Below, one piece after another: positions 8,116 to 15,788 of a stretch of 33,104 bases of DNA; within the stretch, counting starts at the first letter, position 1; each line of letters opens with the position of its first letter. The position numbers and the translations under genes are program-made. Below the pieces are notes generated by a model, which was given only the letters and a program-made list of their open reading frames with translations, was not told the origin of the DNA and searched no databases. Origin of the DNA: Pseudomonas mosselii (GTDB lineage: Bacteria; Pseudomonadota; Gammaproteobacteria; Pseudomonadales; Pseudomonadaceae); assembly GCF_003205295.1 (NCBI RefSeq), contig NZ_QJRP01000045.1, forward strand, positions 1-33,104, given 5' to 3'.

Positions 8116-9186
8116 TCAGAAGCGTTGGCAGCCGGCCTTGGCCAGTTGCAGCGGGGTGCCGGCGACGTAGTCGAGATGGCCGTGCTCGGTGTCGATGGCC
8201 ACGCTGAGCAGGGTTTCCCAGCGCTCGGTGTCGGGCAGCGCCAGGTCCGGATGGAAGCAGATCGGCGCGGCATCGCCCGCAGCGCCGCACATGGCCTCGG
8301 CACGGGCACGCGGGTCGGCGCTGGTCATCTGGCCGACCACCTGTTGCAGATGGGCCAGCCGGCCCTCGGTCTCGGCCCGGTCGGCGACCTGCTCACCGGC
8401 ACTGAGCTGCGGGTCGAGAAAATGGTTGGTGTGCAACAGCCAGCCATCCTCGCGGGGCAGCACCAGCGCCGTGCGCTCGGGACTCAGCTCGATGCTCACC
8501 GCACGTGGGCTGCGGTCCTCGCGGGAGAACACAGTGAGCACGGTGGAGGCGCTGACCCGCGCCGAACGGGCCAGTTCGATGGCCTCGTCGACACTGCGAG
8601 CCTCCTCCAACAGCCGTCGGGCGATGGCATGCACCGGCACGCCGCCGGCGGTGTTGTCGCTGCGGTGGTGGAGGATGTTGAAGTGCAGGCCCAGGCCCGC
8701 GCTGTTGACCCCCAGCTTGGCCAGCATGCCGAACTCGCAGAACAGTTTGACCGCCAGGCCCTGGCGGCTGCGCAGGGCCACCATCAGGCCATGGGGGCAC
8801 AGGCTGTCGTGCCAGTCCCAAGTCTGCAGGGTCTGCGGCGCACGCGGGCCACGGGGGGCGTGCACGGTGGTGGAGCATTCGCTGTGGCGGGTGCGTGCCG
8901 CCAGCACCTCGGTGCGGGCGTTGAGGCTCGCCAACTGCCACAACGGCAGGCCGCTGCCACTGGCCAGGCCGGCGATTTCCGCCGCCAGGTCCGGGCTCCA
9001 GGCCTCGAGGGCGGCCAGGCTGTTCTCGCCGATGCGCTGCGCTTCGCCCAGCGTCACGCCGACGCGGGGAAAGAAGTCCAGGTACAGCTGGGTGGTCTCG
9101 CCGATCTGCCCGGCAAAGCGCTCGCCGACCTGACGGCCGCGGGCATGGGGATCGAGGGTATCGGTGACGCAGGTATGAATCTTCAC
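8116..9186 (-). CDS. C45-type Ntn-hydrolase / acyl-CoA:6-aminopenicillanate acyltransferase-like protein
   Basis: This is an N-terminal-nucleophile hydrolase related to isopenicillin N acyltransferase, predicted to cut or transfer an amide-linked acyl group. From the GTG at 9186 it has 356 residues. The motif LNARTEV (about 87-93) and the segment SECST, with the predicted catalytic Cys104 that becomes N-terminal after self-cleavage, are the family hallmarks. WDWHD follows and matches the substrate-pocket strand. A TTG eight codons upstream (9210) is also in frame, but CAGGAAAG lies just before the GTG and family members begin with a KIHTC-like strand, so the GTG is chosen. No signal peptide is seen, so it is probably cytoplasmic. 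It precedes an MFS transporter by 28 bases and follows a LysR gene by 100. The natural substrate is unknown; penicillin-type activity should not be assumed. Confidence 0.82.
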   Translation of the reverse strand: MKIHTCVTDTLDPHARGRQVGERFAGQIGETTQLYLDFFPRVGVTLGEAQRIGENSLAALEAWSPDLAAEIAGLASGSGLPLWQLASLNARTEVLAARTRHSECSTTVHAPRGPRAPQTLQTWDWHDSLCPHGLMVALRSRQGLAVKLFCEFGMLAKLGVNSAGLGLHFNILHHRSDNTAGGVPVHAIARRLLEEARSVDEAIELARSARVSASTVLTVFSREDRSPRAVSIELSPERTALVLPREDGWLLHTNHFLDPQLSAGEQVADRAETEGRLAHLQQVVGQMTSADPRARAEAMCGAAGDAAPICFHPDLALPDTERWETLLSVAIDTEHGHLDYVAGTPLQLAKAGCQRF

Positions 9187-9286
9187 GGCGGCTTTCCTGA
9201 TGGGACGCAAGCGGCAAGCCTAGCGGCGAGGCCCCACCCCGATCATCGCCAGGCCCCGCACAACTTTTGTGCCCGCCAGGAAAAAC

Positions 9287-10204
9287 TCAGGCGCGCAGGC
9301 CCTGACCGCGCAAGTGCTCATGCAACAGGGCGATGAATGCCTGCACCTTGCGCGTATTGCGCCGATGCGGCAGGTACAGCACATGCACCCAGGGACCGAA
9401 CGCGCTCAGCGCCCGCCAGTAATCAGGCATCACCTCCAGCAGTTGCCCATTGGCCAGGTAGGGTGCCGCGCACCAGGTGGGGATGAACTGCAGCCCCTGG
9501 CCATCGAGCAGGCAGGCCAGCAGGAAGTCGAAGTTGTCGCTGACCAGCCTGGCCGTCGGCTGGCGCACGCGCTGGGTCTGGCCCTCGTGCTCGATCCACC
9601 AGAAGCTGCGGTTGAGCAACGGGTGGCGCAGCAGCAGCCAGTCGTGCTGGGCGTAGTTGTCCAGGTTGATGACCTCGCCGCGTCGGGCCAGGTAGTCCGG
9701 GCTGGCGCACAGGATCACGCGGTTCTCGATCAGCGGCTGGGCGATCAGCTCGGGCTGGTCGGTGGGACCGTCGCGCAGCGACAGGTCGTAGCCGCCGTCG
9801 ATCAGGTCCTCGTTGGCATCGTTGAGGTTCACCTCCAGGCGCACCTGCGGGTGCTCGCGCATGAAGCGGCAGCACACCTGGTTGAGAAAGGCCGGGCCGA
9901 ACGACGGTGGTGCGGTGATACGCAAGGTGCCGCGCAGTTCATGCTGCAACTGCTCCACTTCTTCGGTGACCCGCTGCAGATGCATCAAGGCCTGTCGCGC
10001 GCCTTCCAGGTAGAGGGTGCCGGCTTCGGTCAGCGCCATGCGTCGGGTGGTGCGCTCGAACAGGCGCACCCCCAGCTCGGCTTCCAGATGGGCGACGGCC
10101 TTGGTGATGGCCGACGGCGTCTTGCCCAGCTGCTCGGCGGCACGGCTGAAGCTGCCGTGTTCGGCGGCGGCGACGAAGATGGTCAGGGCCGTCATTTTGT
10201 CCAT
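9287..10204 (-). CDS. LysR-family transcriptional regulator
   Basis: This 305-residue protein has an N-terminal winged helix-turn-helix (about 4-62, with FVAAAEHGSFSRAAEQLG and the TPSAITKAVAHLE recognition region). A type 2 periplasmic-binding-protein-like effector domain follows (about 90-300). The ATG at 10204 has AGGAAG six bases upstream; the longer open frame to 10339 overlaps the divergent promoter region and is rejected. The gene is divergent from the amidohydrolase gene (186-base gap) and upstream of the C45/MFS pair on the same strand, so it could control either. Divergent layout favours the amidohydrolase. Confidence 0.92.
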   Translation of the reverse strand: MDKMTALTIFVAAAEHGSFSRAAEQLGKTPSAITKAVAHLEAELGVRLFERTTRRMALTEAGTLYLEGARQALMHLQRVTEEVEQLQHELRGTLRITAPPSFGPAFLNQVCCRFMREHPQVRLEVNLNDANEDLIDGGYDLSLRDGPTDQPELIAQPLIENRVILCASPDYLARRGEVINLDNYAQHDWLLLRHPLLNRSFWWIEHEGQTQRVRQPTARLVSDNFDFLLACLLDGQGLQFIPTWCAAPYLANGQLLEVMPDYWRALSAFGPWVHVLYLPHRRNTRKVQAFIALLHEHLRGQGLRA

Positions 10205-10390
10205 GGTTGCTTCCTGGTTGGCACACGTGGGGCGCCGTGGAGTATCCATGGATTCATGCGCAGGCGGCAATCGATGGGGAGCAGCAAGCACTCTTTCCAG
10301 AACGCGAATAAAGTTGTGCCTGCCGTGCCGTTTAAACACCCTTCCCGCTTGGCTAGCCTGCCGCCTCCCCCATCAAGCACGAGGCATCGC

Positions 10391-12112
10391 ATGAAGCAGT
10401 TCCTGAAGATCGCGCTTGGCGCCGGCCTGGCCTGCGCCGCCCTGCCCGGCTTCGCCGCCGTCGACCTGATCCTGCACAACGCCAAGGTCTACACCGCCGA
10501 GCCGGGCCAGCCACTGCAGCAAGCCGTGGCGGTGGAGGGCGAGAAGATCGTCGCGGTGGGCTCCGACCAGACCGTGCTGCGCCTGAAGGTCGATGGCACG
10601 CGGACCATCGACCTGGGCGGCAAGGTGCTGATGCCCGGCCTGCTCGACTCCCACTCCCATGCCATCAAGGGTGGCCTGCAGCTGGAGTTGGCCGACCTGG
10701 CCGGTGTGCAGATCCCCCTCGACGCGCTGGAACAACGCCTGCGCCAGTGGCGTGACGACGGCAAGGCACGACGCGGCGAGTTCCTCAGCGTCGGCGGCTT
10801 GCCGCCGACCTACTGGGACGACCTGGCCGCGCTCGAGCAGCGCTTCAACCAGGGCGAGTGGGCCGACCAACCGATCCTGTTCGCCGCCAACGACATGCAC
10901 ACCGGCTGGGCCAACCGCGCCATGCTCACCCGTGCCGGCATCGATGCGGCAAAGATCGCCGCCCTGCCAGCCGTGGCCCGCAACACCATCGGCCAGCACT
11001 CGGACGGCACGCCGAACGGCTTTCTCGTCGACGCCGGGCTGTACCCGGTCACCGACCTGCTGCCGGCACTGACCCACGACAGCCTGATGAGCGCCGGGCG
11101 CCAGGCCCTGGCGCACTATCGAAGCCTGGGCGTCACCGGCTGGATGGACCCGCTGGCCAACGAGCTGCCCGGTGCCGACGTACACAACGACTCGCTCGGC
11201 GTGCTGCCGGTGTACAGGGCCCTTGCCCTGCGCGGCGAACTGACCGCCCATGTGGCCGCGCTGCTGATGGCCGATTCCAAAGCCCGTCCGGCCGACCTGG
11301 ATGAGCTGGACAAGGTGCGCCGGCAGTTCCTCGGCGTACCCAACCTCACCCTGCCCGGCATCAAGGTGTTCGCCGATGGCGTCGCCGAGATGCCGGCGCA
11401 GAGCGCGGCGATGCTCAAGCCTTACCGCAACTCGGGGCAGCACGGCGAACTGCTGCTGGACCCGGCGCACTTCGGCGAACTGGTGAGCGCTGCCGACGCC
11501 CGCGGCTGGCTGGTGCATGTGCACGCCATCGGCGACCGCGCCGTGCGCGCGGCGCTCGACGGCGTGGCCCAGGCCCGCCGTGATCGCGCCAGCGGCATCC
11601 CGCACTCGATCACCCACCTGCAGATGGTCAACCCGAAAGAGTACGCACGCTTCAAGCAGCTGGACGTGATCGCCTCGATGCAGTTGTACTGGGCCAGCGC
11701 CGACGAGGCCAACCTGGAGCTGGTCAAACCCTACGTCGATGCCATGGCCTTCCTGCACACCTTCCCGGCGCACTCGCTGCTTGCCCATGGCGCCACCATC
11801 GCCGGCGCCAGCGACTGGCCGATCAGCACCCCCGATCCCTGGCAGGCCATCTACCAGGCCATCAGCCGCGCCGGCCCCAAGGGTGTGCTCAACGCCGCCG
11901 AGGCCCTTGATCGCGAGACGATGTTCCAGGCCTACACGCTCAACGCCGCCCGGGCCATGCGCCTGGAGCGGCAGATCGGTTCGCTCAAGGCCGGCAAGCA
12001 GGCCGACATGATCGTGCTCGACCGCGATGTCTTCAGTGTCGCACCCCAGGCGCTGCGCGACACCCAGGTGCTGCAGACCTGGTTTGCCGGAAAACCCATC
12101 TACACACGTTGA
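10391..12112 (+). CDS. Exported amidohydrolase family protein (amidohydrolase 3, YtcJ-like)
   Basis: This is a metal-dependent hydrolase of the amidohydrolase superfamily, 573 residues. Residues 1-23 form a signal peptide (positive start MKQFLK, hydrophobic core, PGFAA cleavage region), so it should act in the periplasm. Metal-binding signatures include DSHSHA (His88 and His90), HVHAIGDRA in the middle, a following HLQM, and ASDWPIST near the C-terminus, all expected for the YtcJ/amidohydro_3 group. The C-terminal beta sandwich ends GSLKAGKQADMIVLD, the usual closing segment. The frame is open upstream to 9269, but that part overlaps LysR on the other strand; the ATG at 10391 with GAGG upstream begins a proper signal peptide. 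The substrate is unknown; relatives hydrolyse N-substituted amides or formamides. Confidence 0.88.
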   Translation: MKQFLKIALGAGLACAALPGFAAVDLILHNAKVYTAEPGQPLQQAVAVEGEKIVAVGSDQTVLRLKVDGTRTIDLGGKVLMPGLLDSHSHAIKGGLQLELADLAGVQIPLDALEQRLRQWRDDGKARRGEFLSVGGLPPTYWDDLAALEQRFNQGEWADQPILFAANDMHTGWANRAMLTRAGIDAAKIAALPAVARNTIGQHSDGTPNGFLVDAGLYPVTDLLPALTHDSLMSAGRQALAHYRSLGVTGWMDPLANELPGADVHNDSLGVLPVYRALALRGELTAHVAALLMADSKARPADLDELDKVRRQFLGVPNLTLPGIKVFADGVAEMPAQSAAMLKPYRNSGQHGELLLDPAHFGELVSAADARGWLVHVHAIGDRAVRAALDGVAQARRDRASGIPHSITHLQMVNPKEYARFKQLDVIASMQLYWASADEANLELVKPYVDAMAFLHTFPAHSLLAHGATIAGASDWPISTPDPWQAIYQAISRAGPKGVLNAAEALDRETMFQAYTLNAARAMRLERQIGSLKAGKQADMIVLDRDVFSVAPQALRDTQVLQTWFAGKPIYTR

Positions 12113-12136
12113 GCCAGCTTGCGCTGGTCGGGTCGA

Positions 12137-12712
12137 TCAACCGTCCATGCTCTTGGTCAATGCTTCGCTGCCCTTGGGCGGGTAGACCACCTCCCGGGTA
12201 TCGAGGTCGCGAATCTCGGAGGTGATGGTGATGGTCATCGTCTCTCGCCCGGGCGGGCCGTTGATGGCATCGACGGTGTCGAAGTCGACGATGTAGCGCT
12301 TGCCTGCACGGAACTCGACGTCGCGCGCGGTGAAACCGCATTTGCCGCCACCGGTCCCCAGCGCGTTCATCGAGGCCCAGCACCAGCTCAGCGAGTGCTT
12401 GCCCGGCGTCAGCCGCAGCGCCTGCTTGCCCGCGATATCGAGGATCGAGCGGCGCCCGGCCCCCTCGAGCAACTGGTCATCGACATGGGTGGCCAGCAGC
12501 AGGCGATGGAACGGCACGCCCAGGGCGCGGTAGCGGATGGTGGCGAAGTACACGACCGGCGCGTCGGCCTGGTTGCCGGAGAGATCATAGGGCGTCATCG
12601 TCTCAGGCGCCCAGTCACCCTGGTACTCCTTGTAGTGGTAGTTGGAGCAGGCTCCGAGCAGGGCGGCCAGTGACAGGGCGACAACCGATTTGAGGCAGGA
12701 CGACAGACGCAT
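12137..12712 (-). CDS. Predicted lipoprotein of unknown function
   Basis: This 191-residue protein starts at the ATG at 12712 with AAGGAAGA just upstream. It has a lipoprotein signal peptide with lipobox LLGAC (lipidated Cys22), so it should be anchored to a membrane, facing the periplasm. The mature part is mostly beta-rich, with repeated alternating hydrophobic strands (for example RYIVDFDTV and ETMTITITSEI). I do not recognise the family. It is convergent with the amidohydrolase (24-base gap) and divergent from the GNAT gene. An open frame extends upstream to 12901 but crosses the GNAT gene and is rejected. Confidence 0.8.
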   Translation of the reverse strand: MRLSSCLKSVVALSLAALLGACSNYHYKEYQGDWAPETMTPYDLSGNQADAPVVYFATIRYRALGVPFHRLLLATHVDDQLLEGAGRRSILDIAGKQALRLTPGKHSLSWCWASMNALGTGGGKCGFTARDVEFRAGKRYIVDFDTVDAINGPPGRETMTITITSEIRDLDTREVVYPPKGSEALTKSMDG

Positions 12713-12854
12713 GGTTCTTCCTTGGTGAATACAGGCGCAAGGATAGCGGCTGCGCACCCTTAAAATCAAAACGCCATCATCCTCGTCGATCACGCACCGC
12801 GGTGTATGCTTCGCGCAAAGGTCCGCCCCTCCTGCCCCTGAAAAGGACATCGTC

Positions 12855-13313
12855 ATGCGCCGCCTGGACTGGCTGAAACACCACATGGCCCACAGCGACA
12901 CCCTCGCCCAGTGGCTGCACCAACAGTTCCACTATGAATACGCGGACGTGCCGCTGGCCGACTGGCAACGTGAATTCGCCGAAGGCCAGCACAACGGTCA
13001 ATGGCAATGCCTGGTGGCCCTGGACGGCGACCGCCTGCTGGGCAGTGCCGCCCTGGCCAGCGACGATCTGCCCGGGCGCCGCGACCTCGGCCCCTGGCTG
13101 GCCTGCGTGTTCGTCGCCCCAGAGGCGCGTGGCCAAGGCCTGGCGGAGCGGCTCATCGAAGGTGTCTGCGAGCATGCCCGCAGCAACGGAGTTGCCACGC
13201 TCTACCTGCATACCCACGACCAGGATGCGTATTACGCCAAGCGCGGCTGGACGCACATGGAACCGTTCGAGGCCTGGGGGCATAACCATTGGTTGATGTC
13301 TCGCACGCTCTGA
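12855..13313 (+). CDS. GNAT family N-acetyltransferase
   Basis: This 152-residue acetyl-CoA-dependent acyltransferase has the GNAT core. Motif A reads VFVAPEARGQGLAERLI (about 87-103), with the R-G-Q-G-L-A pyrophosphate-binding turn, and the C-terminal strand holds YYAKRGW (about 127-133), the usual motif B position. AAGGA lies about nine bases before the ATG. No signal peptide or membrane segment is present. It stands alone, divergent from the lipoprotein gene and followed by a REP pair. The acceptor substrate cannot be predicted. Confidence 0.88.
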   Translation: MRRLDWLKHHMAHSDTLAQWLHQQFHYEYADVPLADWQREFAEGQHNGQWQCLVALDGDRLLGSAALASDDLPGRRDLGPWLACVFVAPEARGQGLAERLIEGVCEHARSNGVATLYLHTHDQDAYYAKRGWTHMEPFEAWGHNHWLMSRTL

Positions 13314-13681
13314 GCAACGCCCGCACCCAGGCCATGCACTATCCGTGTAGGAGATCACCCAGCCCCTCAGGCTACGCTATCCCCTGTGGGAGCGGCCTTG
13401 CCGAGGCGTCGGACCGGTCGGAAAGGGGCGCGCAGCGGCCCCAGATTCCGAGCCACCATCGAAATTGCAGGGGGCTGCTACGCAGCCCTTTCGCGACACA
13501 AGGCCGCTCCCACAGGGATAACAGTTACCTGCGCGACAGCGCAGCCCGGAAGGGCTGGGTGATCTACTACAGGGACGCAAACGACTGCGCAGGGAATTAT
13601 TTAGCGCGCCGTTGTATCTGACCCTAGGTACAAGGCTGGCCAAACCATGGCCATGCCCCAAGCCTTCAAGGACAACGGCCC
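13314..13681. other. Intergenic region between the GNAT gene and proP
   Basis: These 368 bases hold no gene that I can support. Most of it is the REP pair listed at 13383-13516. The last 160 bases are more AT-rich (GAATTATTTAGCG near 13595) and presumably contain the proP promoter. I could not pick a convincing -35/-10 pair. Confidence 0.6.
13383..13516. repeat. REP-type inverted pair (REPIN)
   Basis: CCTGTGGGAGCGGCCTTG (13383-13400) and its exact reverse complement (13499-13516) flank a spacer of about 100 bases. The spacer includes a smaller hairpin, GGGCTG/CAGCCC, around 13472-13488. The arm is a variant of the GTGGGAGCGGG core seen elsewhere in the window. Confidence 0.85.
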
Positions 13682-15184
13682 ATGAAATCACGCAGGAAAC
13701 CCGTCAAGCCCATCGGTTTGAAGGACATCACCATCGTCGACGACGCCAAGATGCGCAAGGCCATCACCGCCGCCGCCCTGGGCAATGCCATGGAGTGGTT
13801 CGACTTCGGTGTCTACGGCTTCGTCGCCTATGCCCTGGGCAAGGTGTTCTTCCCCAACGCCAGCCCCGGCGTGCAGATGATCGCCGCACTGGCCACCTTC
13901 TCCGTCCCCTTCCTGATCCGCCCGCTGGGCGGGCTGTTCTTCGGCGCCCTGGGCGACCGCTACGGGCGGCAGAAGGTGCTGGCCGCGACCATCGTGATCA
14001 TGTCGCTGAGCACCTTCGCCATCGGCCTGATCCCCTCCTACGCCAGCATTGGCATCTGGGCGCCGATCCTGCTGTTGCTGGCGAAGATGGCGCAAGGCTT
14101 CTCGGTGGGCGGTGAATACACCGGCGCGTCGATCTTCGTCGCCGAGTACGCCCCGGACCGCAAGCGCGGCTTTCTCGGCAGCTGGCTGGACTTCGGCTCG
14201 ATCGCCGGCTTCGTCCTCGGCGCCGGGGTGGTGGTGCTGATCTCGACGGTGCTCGGCGAGGAGCAGTTCCTCGAATGGGGCTGGCGCCTGCCGTTCTTCC
14301 TGGCCCTGCCGCTGGGCCTGATCGGCCTGTACCTGCGCCATGCACTGGAGGAAACCCCGGCGTTCCAGCAGCACGTCGACAAGCTTGAGCAAGGGGACCG
14401 CGAAGGCCTGGCCAGCGGCCCGAAGGTGTCGTTCAAGGAAGTCGCCACCCAGCACTGGCGCAGCCTCTTGACCTGCATCGGCGTGGTGATCGCCACCAAC
14501 GTCACCTACTACATGCTGCTCACCTACATGCCCAGCTACCTCTCGCACAACCTGCACTACAGCGAGGACCACGGCGTGCTGATCATCATCGCGATCATGG
14601 TCGGCATGCTGTTCGTGCAGCCGATCATCGGCCTGCTCAGCGACAAGTGGGGACGCAAGCCGTTCATCATCATTGGCAGCGTCGGCCTGTTCCTGCTGGC
14701 GATCCCGGCGTTCATGCTGATCACAAGCGGCAAGCTGGCGGTGATCTTCGCAGGCCTGCTGATCCTCGCCGTACTGCTGAACTTCTTCATCGGCGTGATG
14801 GCCTCGACCCTGCCGGCGATGTTCCCCACCCATATCCGCTACAGCGCCCTGGCCAGCGCCTTCAACATCTCGGTGCTGATCGCCGGCCTCACCCCGACCC
14901 TGGCCGCCTGGCTGGTGGAGACCACCGACAACCTGTACATGCCGGCCTACTACCTGATGGTCATCGCCGTGGTCGGCCTGCTCACCGGGCTGACCATGAA
15001 GGAGACCGCCAACCGCCCGCTGCGCGGCGCCGCCCCGGCCGCCTCGGATATCGAGGAAGCCCGCGAGCTGCTGCAGGAGCACCACGACAACATCGAACAG
15101 AAGATCGAGGACATCGACGCACAGATCGCCGAGCTCGAGGCCCGGCGCCAGACCCTCGCGCAACAGCATCCGCGCATCGATTGA
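13682..15184 (+). CDS. proP: Proline/glycine betaine:H+ symporter ProP
   Basis: This is an osmotically activated major facilitator that imports proline, glycine betaine and related osmolytes. At 500 residues it is the length of E. coli ProP. Family features are the N-terminal ALGNAMEWFDFGVYG helix, the GALGDRYGRQKVL loop 2-3 signature, the QGFSVGGEYTGA helix, and LLSDKWGRKPF in the central loop. The cytoplasmic C-terminus from about residue 456 is a heptad-patterned coiled coil (DIEEARELLQEHHDN and onward), which in ProP tunes osmotic activation and separates it from other MHS transporters. AAGGA lies nine bases before the ATG. It stands alone after a REP pair. Confidence 0.94.
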   Translation: MKSRRKPVKPIGLKDITIVDDAKMRKAITAAALGNAMEWFDFGVYGFVAYALGKVFFPNASPGVQMIAALATFSVPFLIRPLGGLFFGALGDRYGRQKVLAATIVIMSLSTFAIGLIPSYASIGIWAPILLLLAKMAQGFSVGGEYTGASIFVAEYAPDRKRGFLGSWLDFGSIAGFVLGAGVVVLISTVLGEEQFLEWGWRLPFFLALPLGLIGLYLRHALEETPAFQQHVDKLEQGDREGLASGPKVSFKEVATQHWRSLLTCIGVVIATNVTYYMLLTYMPSYLSHNLHYSEDHGVLIIIAIMVGMLFVQPIIGLLSDKWGRKPFIIIGSVGLFLLAIPAFMLITSGKLAVIFAGLLILAVLLNFFIGVMASTLPAMFPTHIRYSALASAFNISVLIAGLTPTLAAWLVETTDNLYMPAYYLMVIAVVGLLTGLTMKETANRPLRGAAPAASDIEEARELLQEHHDNIEQKIEDIDAQIAELEARRQTLAQQHPRID

Positions 15185-15332
15185 GGCTACTTGCGCATTC
15201 CGCCGGATTGCTTGCCTGATCCTCTGAATCTGTGGGGTGTATCGGTTGCGCAATGGGCCCCTGTGCTAGCGTTTCTGGATTGGGGAACAGCGTATTCCCC
15301 GCTTCCACAACCGATGATCAGCAGGTGAGCCC

Positions 15333-15788
15333 ATGGAACTACGAATCAACCAGCAGACCTACCAGGTCGAGGCTGACGCCGACACGCCCTTGCTCTGGGT
15401 GATCCGCGACGACCTGGGCCTGACCGGCACCAAGTATGGCTGCGGCCTGGCCCAGTGCGGCGCCTGCTCGGTGCTGGTGGACGGCAACGTGGTGCGCGCC
15501 TGCGTCACCCCGGTGGCCGGCGTGGTCGGCCGCGAGGTCACCACCATCGAGGCCATCGAGAACGATGCGGTGGGCAAGCGCGTGGTCGCCGCCTGGGTCG
15601 AGCACCAGGTGGCCCAGTGCGGCTACTGCCAGTCCGGCCAGGTGATGGCGGCCACCGCGCTGCTCAAGCACACGCCCAAGCCCAGCACTGCGCAGATCGA
15701 CGCGGCCATGGTCAACCTGTGCCGCTGCGGCACCTACAACGCCATCCATGCCGCCGTGCACGATCTCGCCGAAGGGGGTAAAGCCTGA
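15333..15788 (+). CDS. [2Fe-2S] subunit of a molybdenum hydroxylase (IorA-like)
   Basis: This is the small electron-transfer subunit of a xanthine-oxidase-family enzyme, 151 residues. The N-terminal plant-ferredoxin-type cluster uses Cys37, Cys42, Cys45 and Cys57 (CGLAQCGAC). The C-terminal helical cluster domain uses Cys96, Cys99, Cys130 and Cys132 (CGYC and CRC). All eight ligands are present. AGGTGAG lies five bases before the ATG. Its stop codon shares one base with the next start (TGATG), so it is translationally coupled to the large subunit. It resembles isoquinoline 1-oxidoreductase alpha and nicotinate dehydrogenase small subunits; the substrate cannot be decided. It has no signal peptide and would be carried across the membrane by the Tat signal of its partner. 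Confidence 0.93.
   Translation: MELRINQQTYQVEADADTPLLWVIRDDLGLTGTKYGCGLAQCGACSVLVDGNVVRACVTPVAGVVGREVTTIEAIENDAVGKRVVAAWVEHQVAQCGYCQSGQVMAATALLKHTPKPSTAQIDAAMVNLCRCGTYNAIHAAVHDLAEGGKA

Noticed and set aside
9269..10390. An N-terminal extension of the amidohydrolase by about 374 codons
   Set aside because: It overlaps the LysR gene on the opposite strand and precedes a proper signal peptide at 10391.
13688..15253. A 521-codon minus-strand open frame opposite proP
   Set aside because: Its translation is hydrophilic and rich in Asp, Glu, Gln, His and Arg, antisense to ProP's transmembrane helices, and shows no domain.
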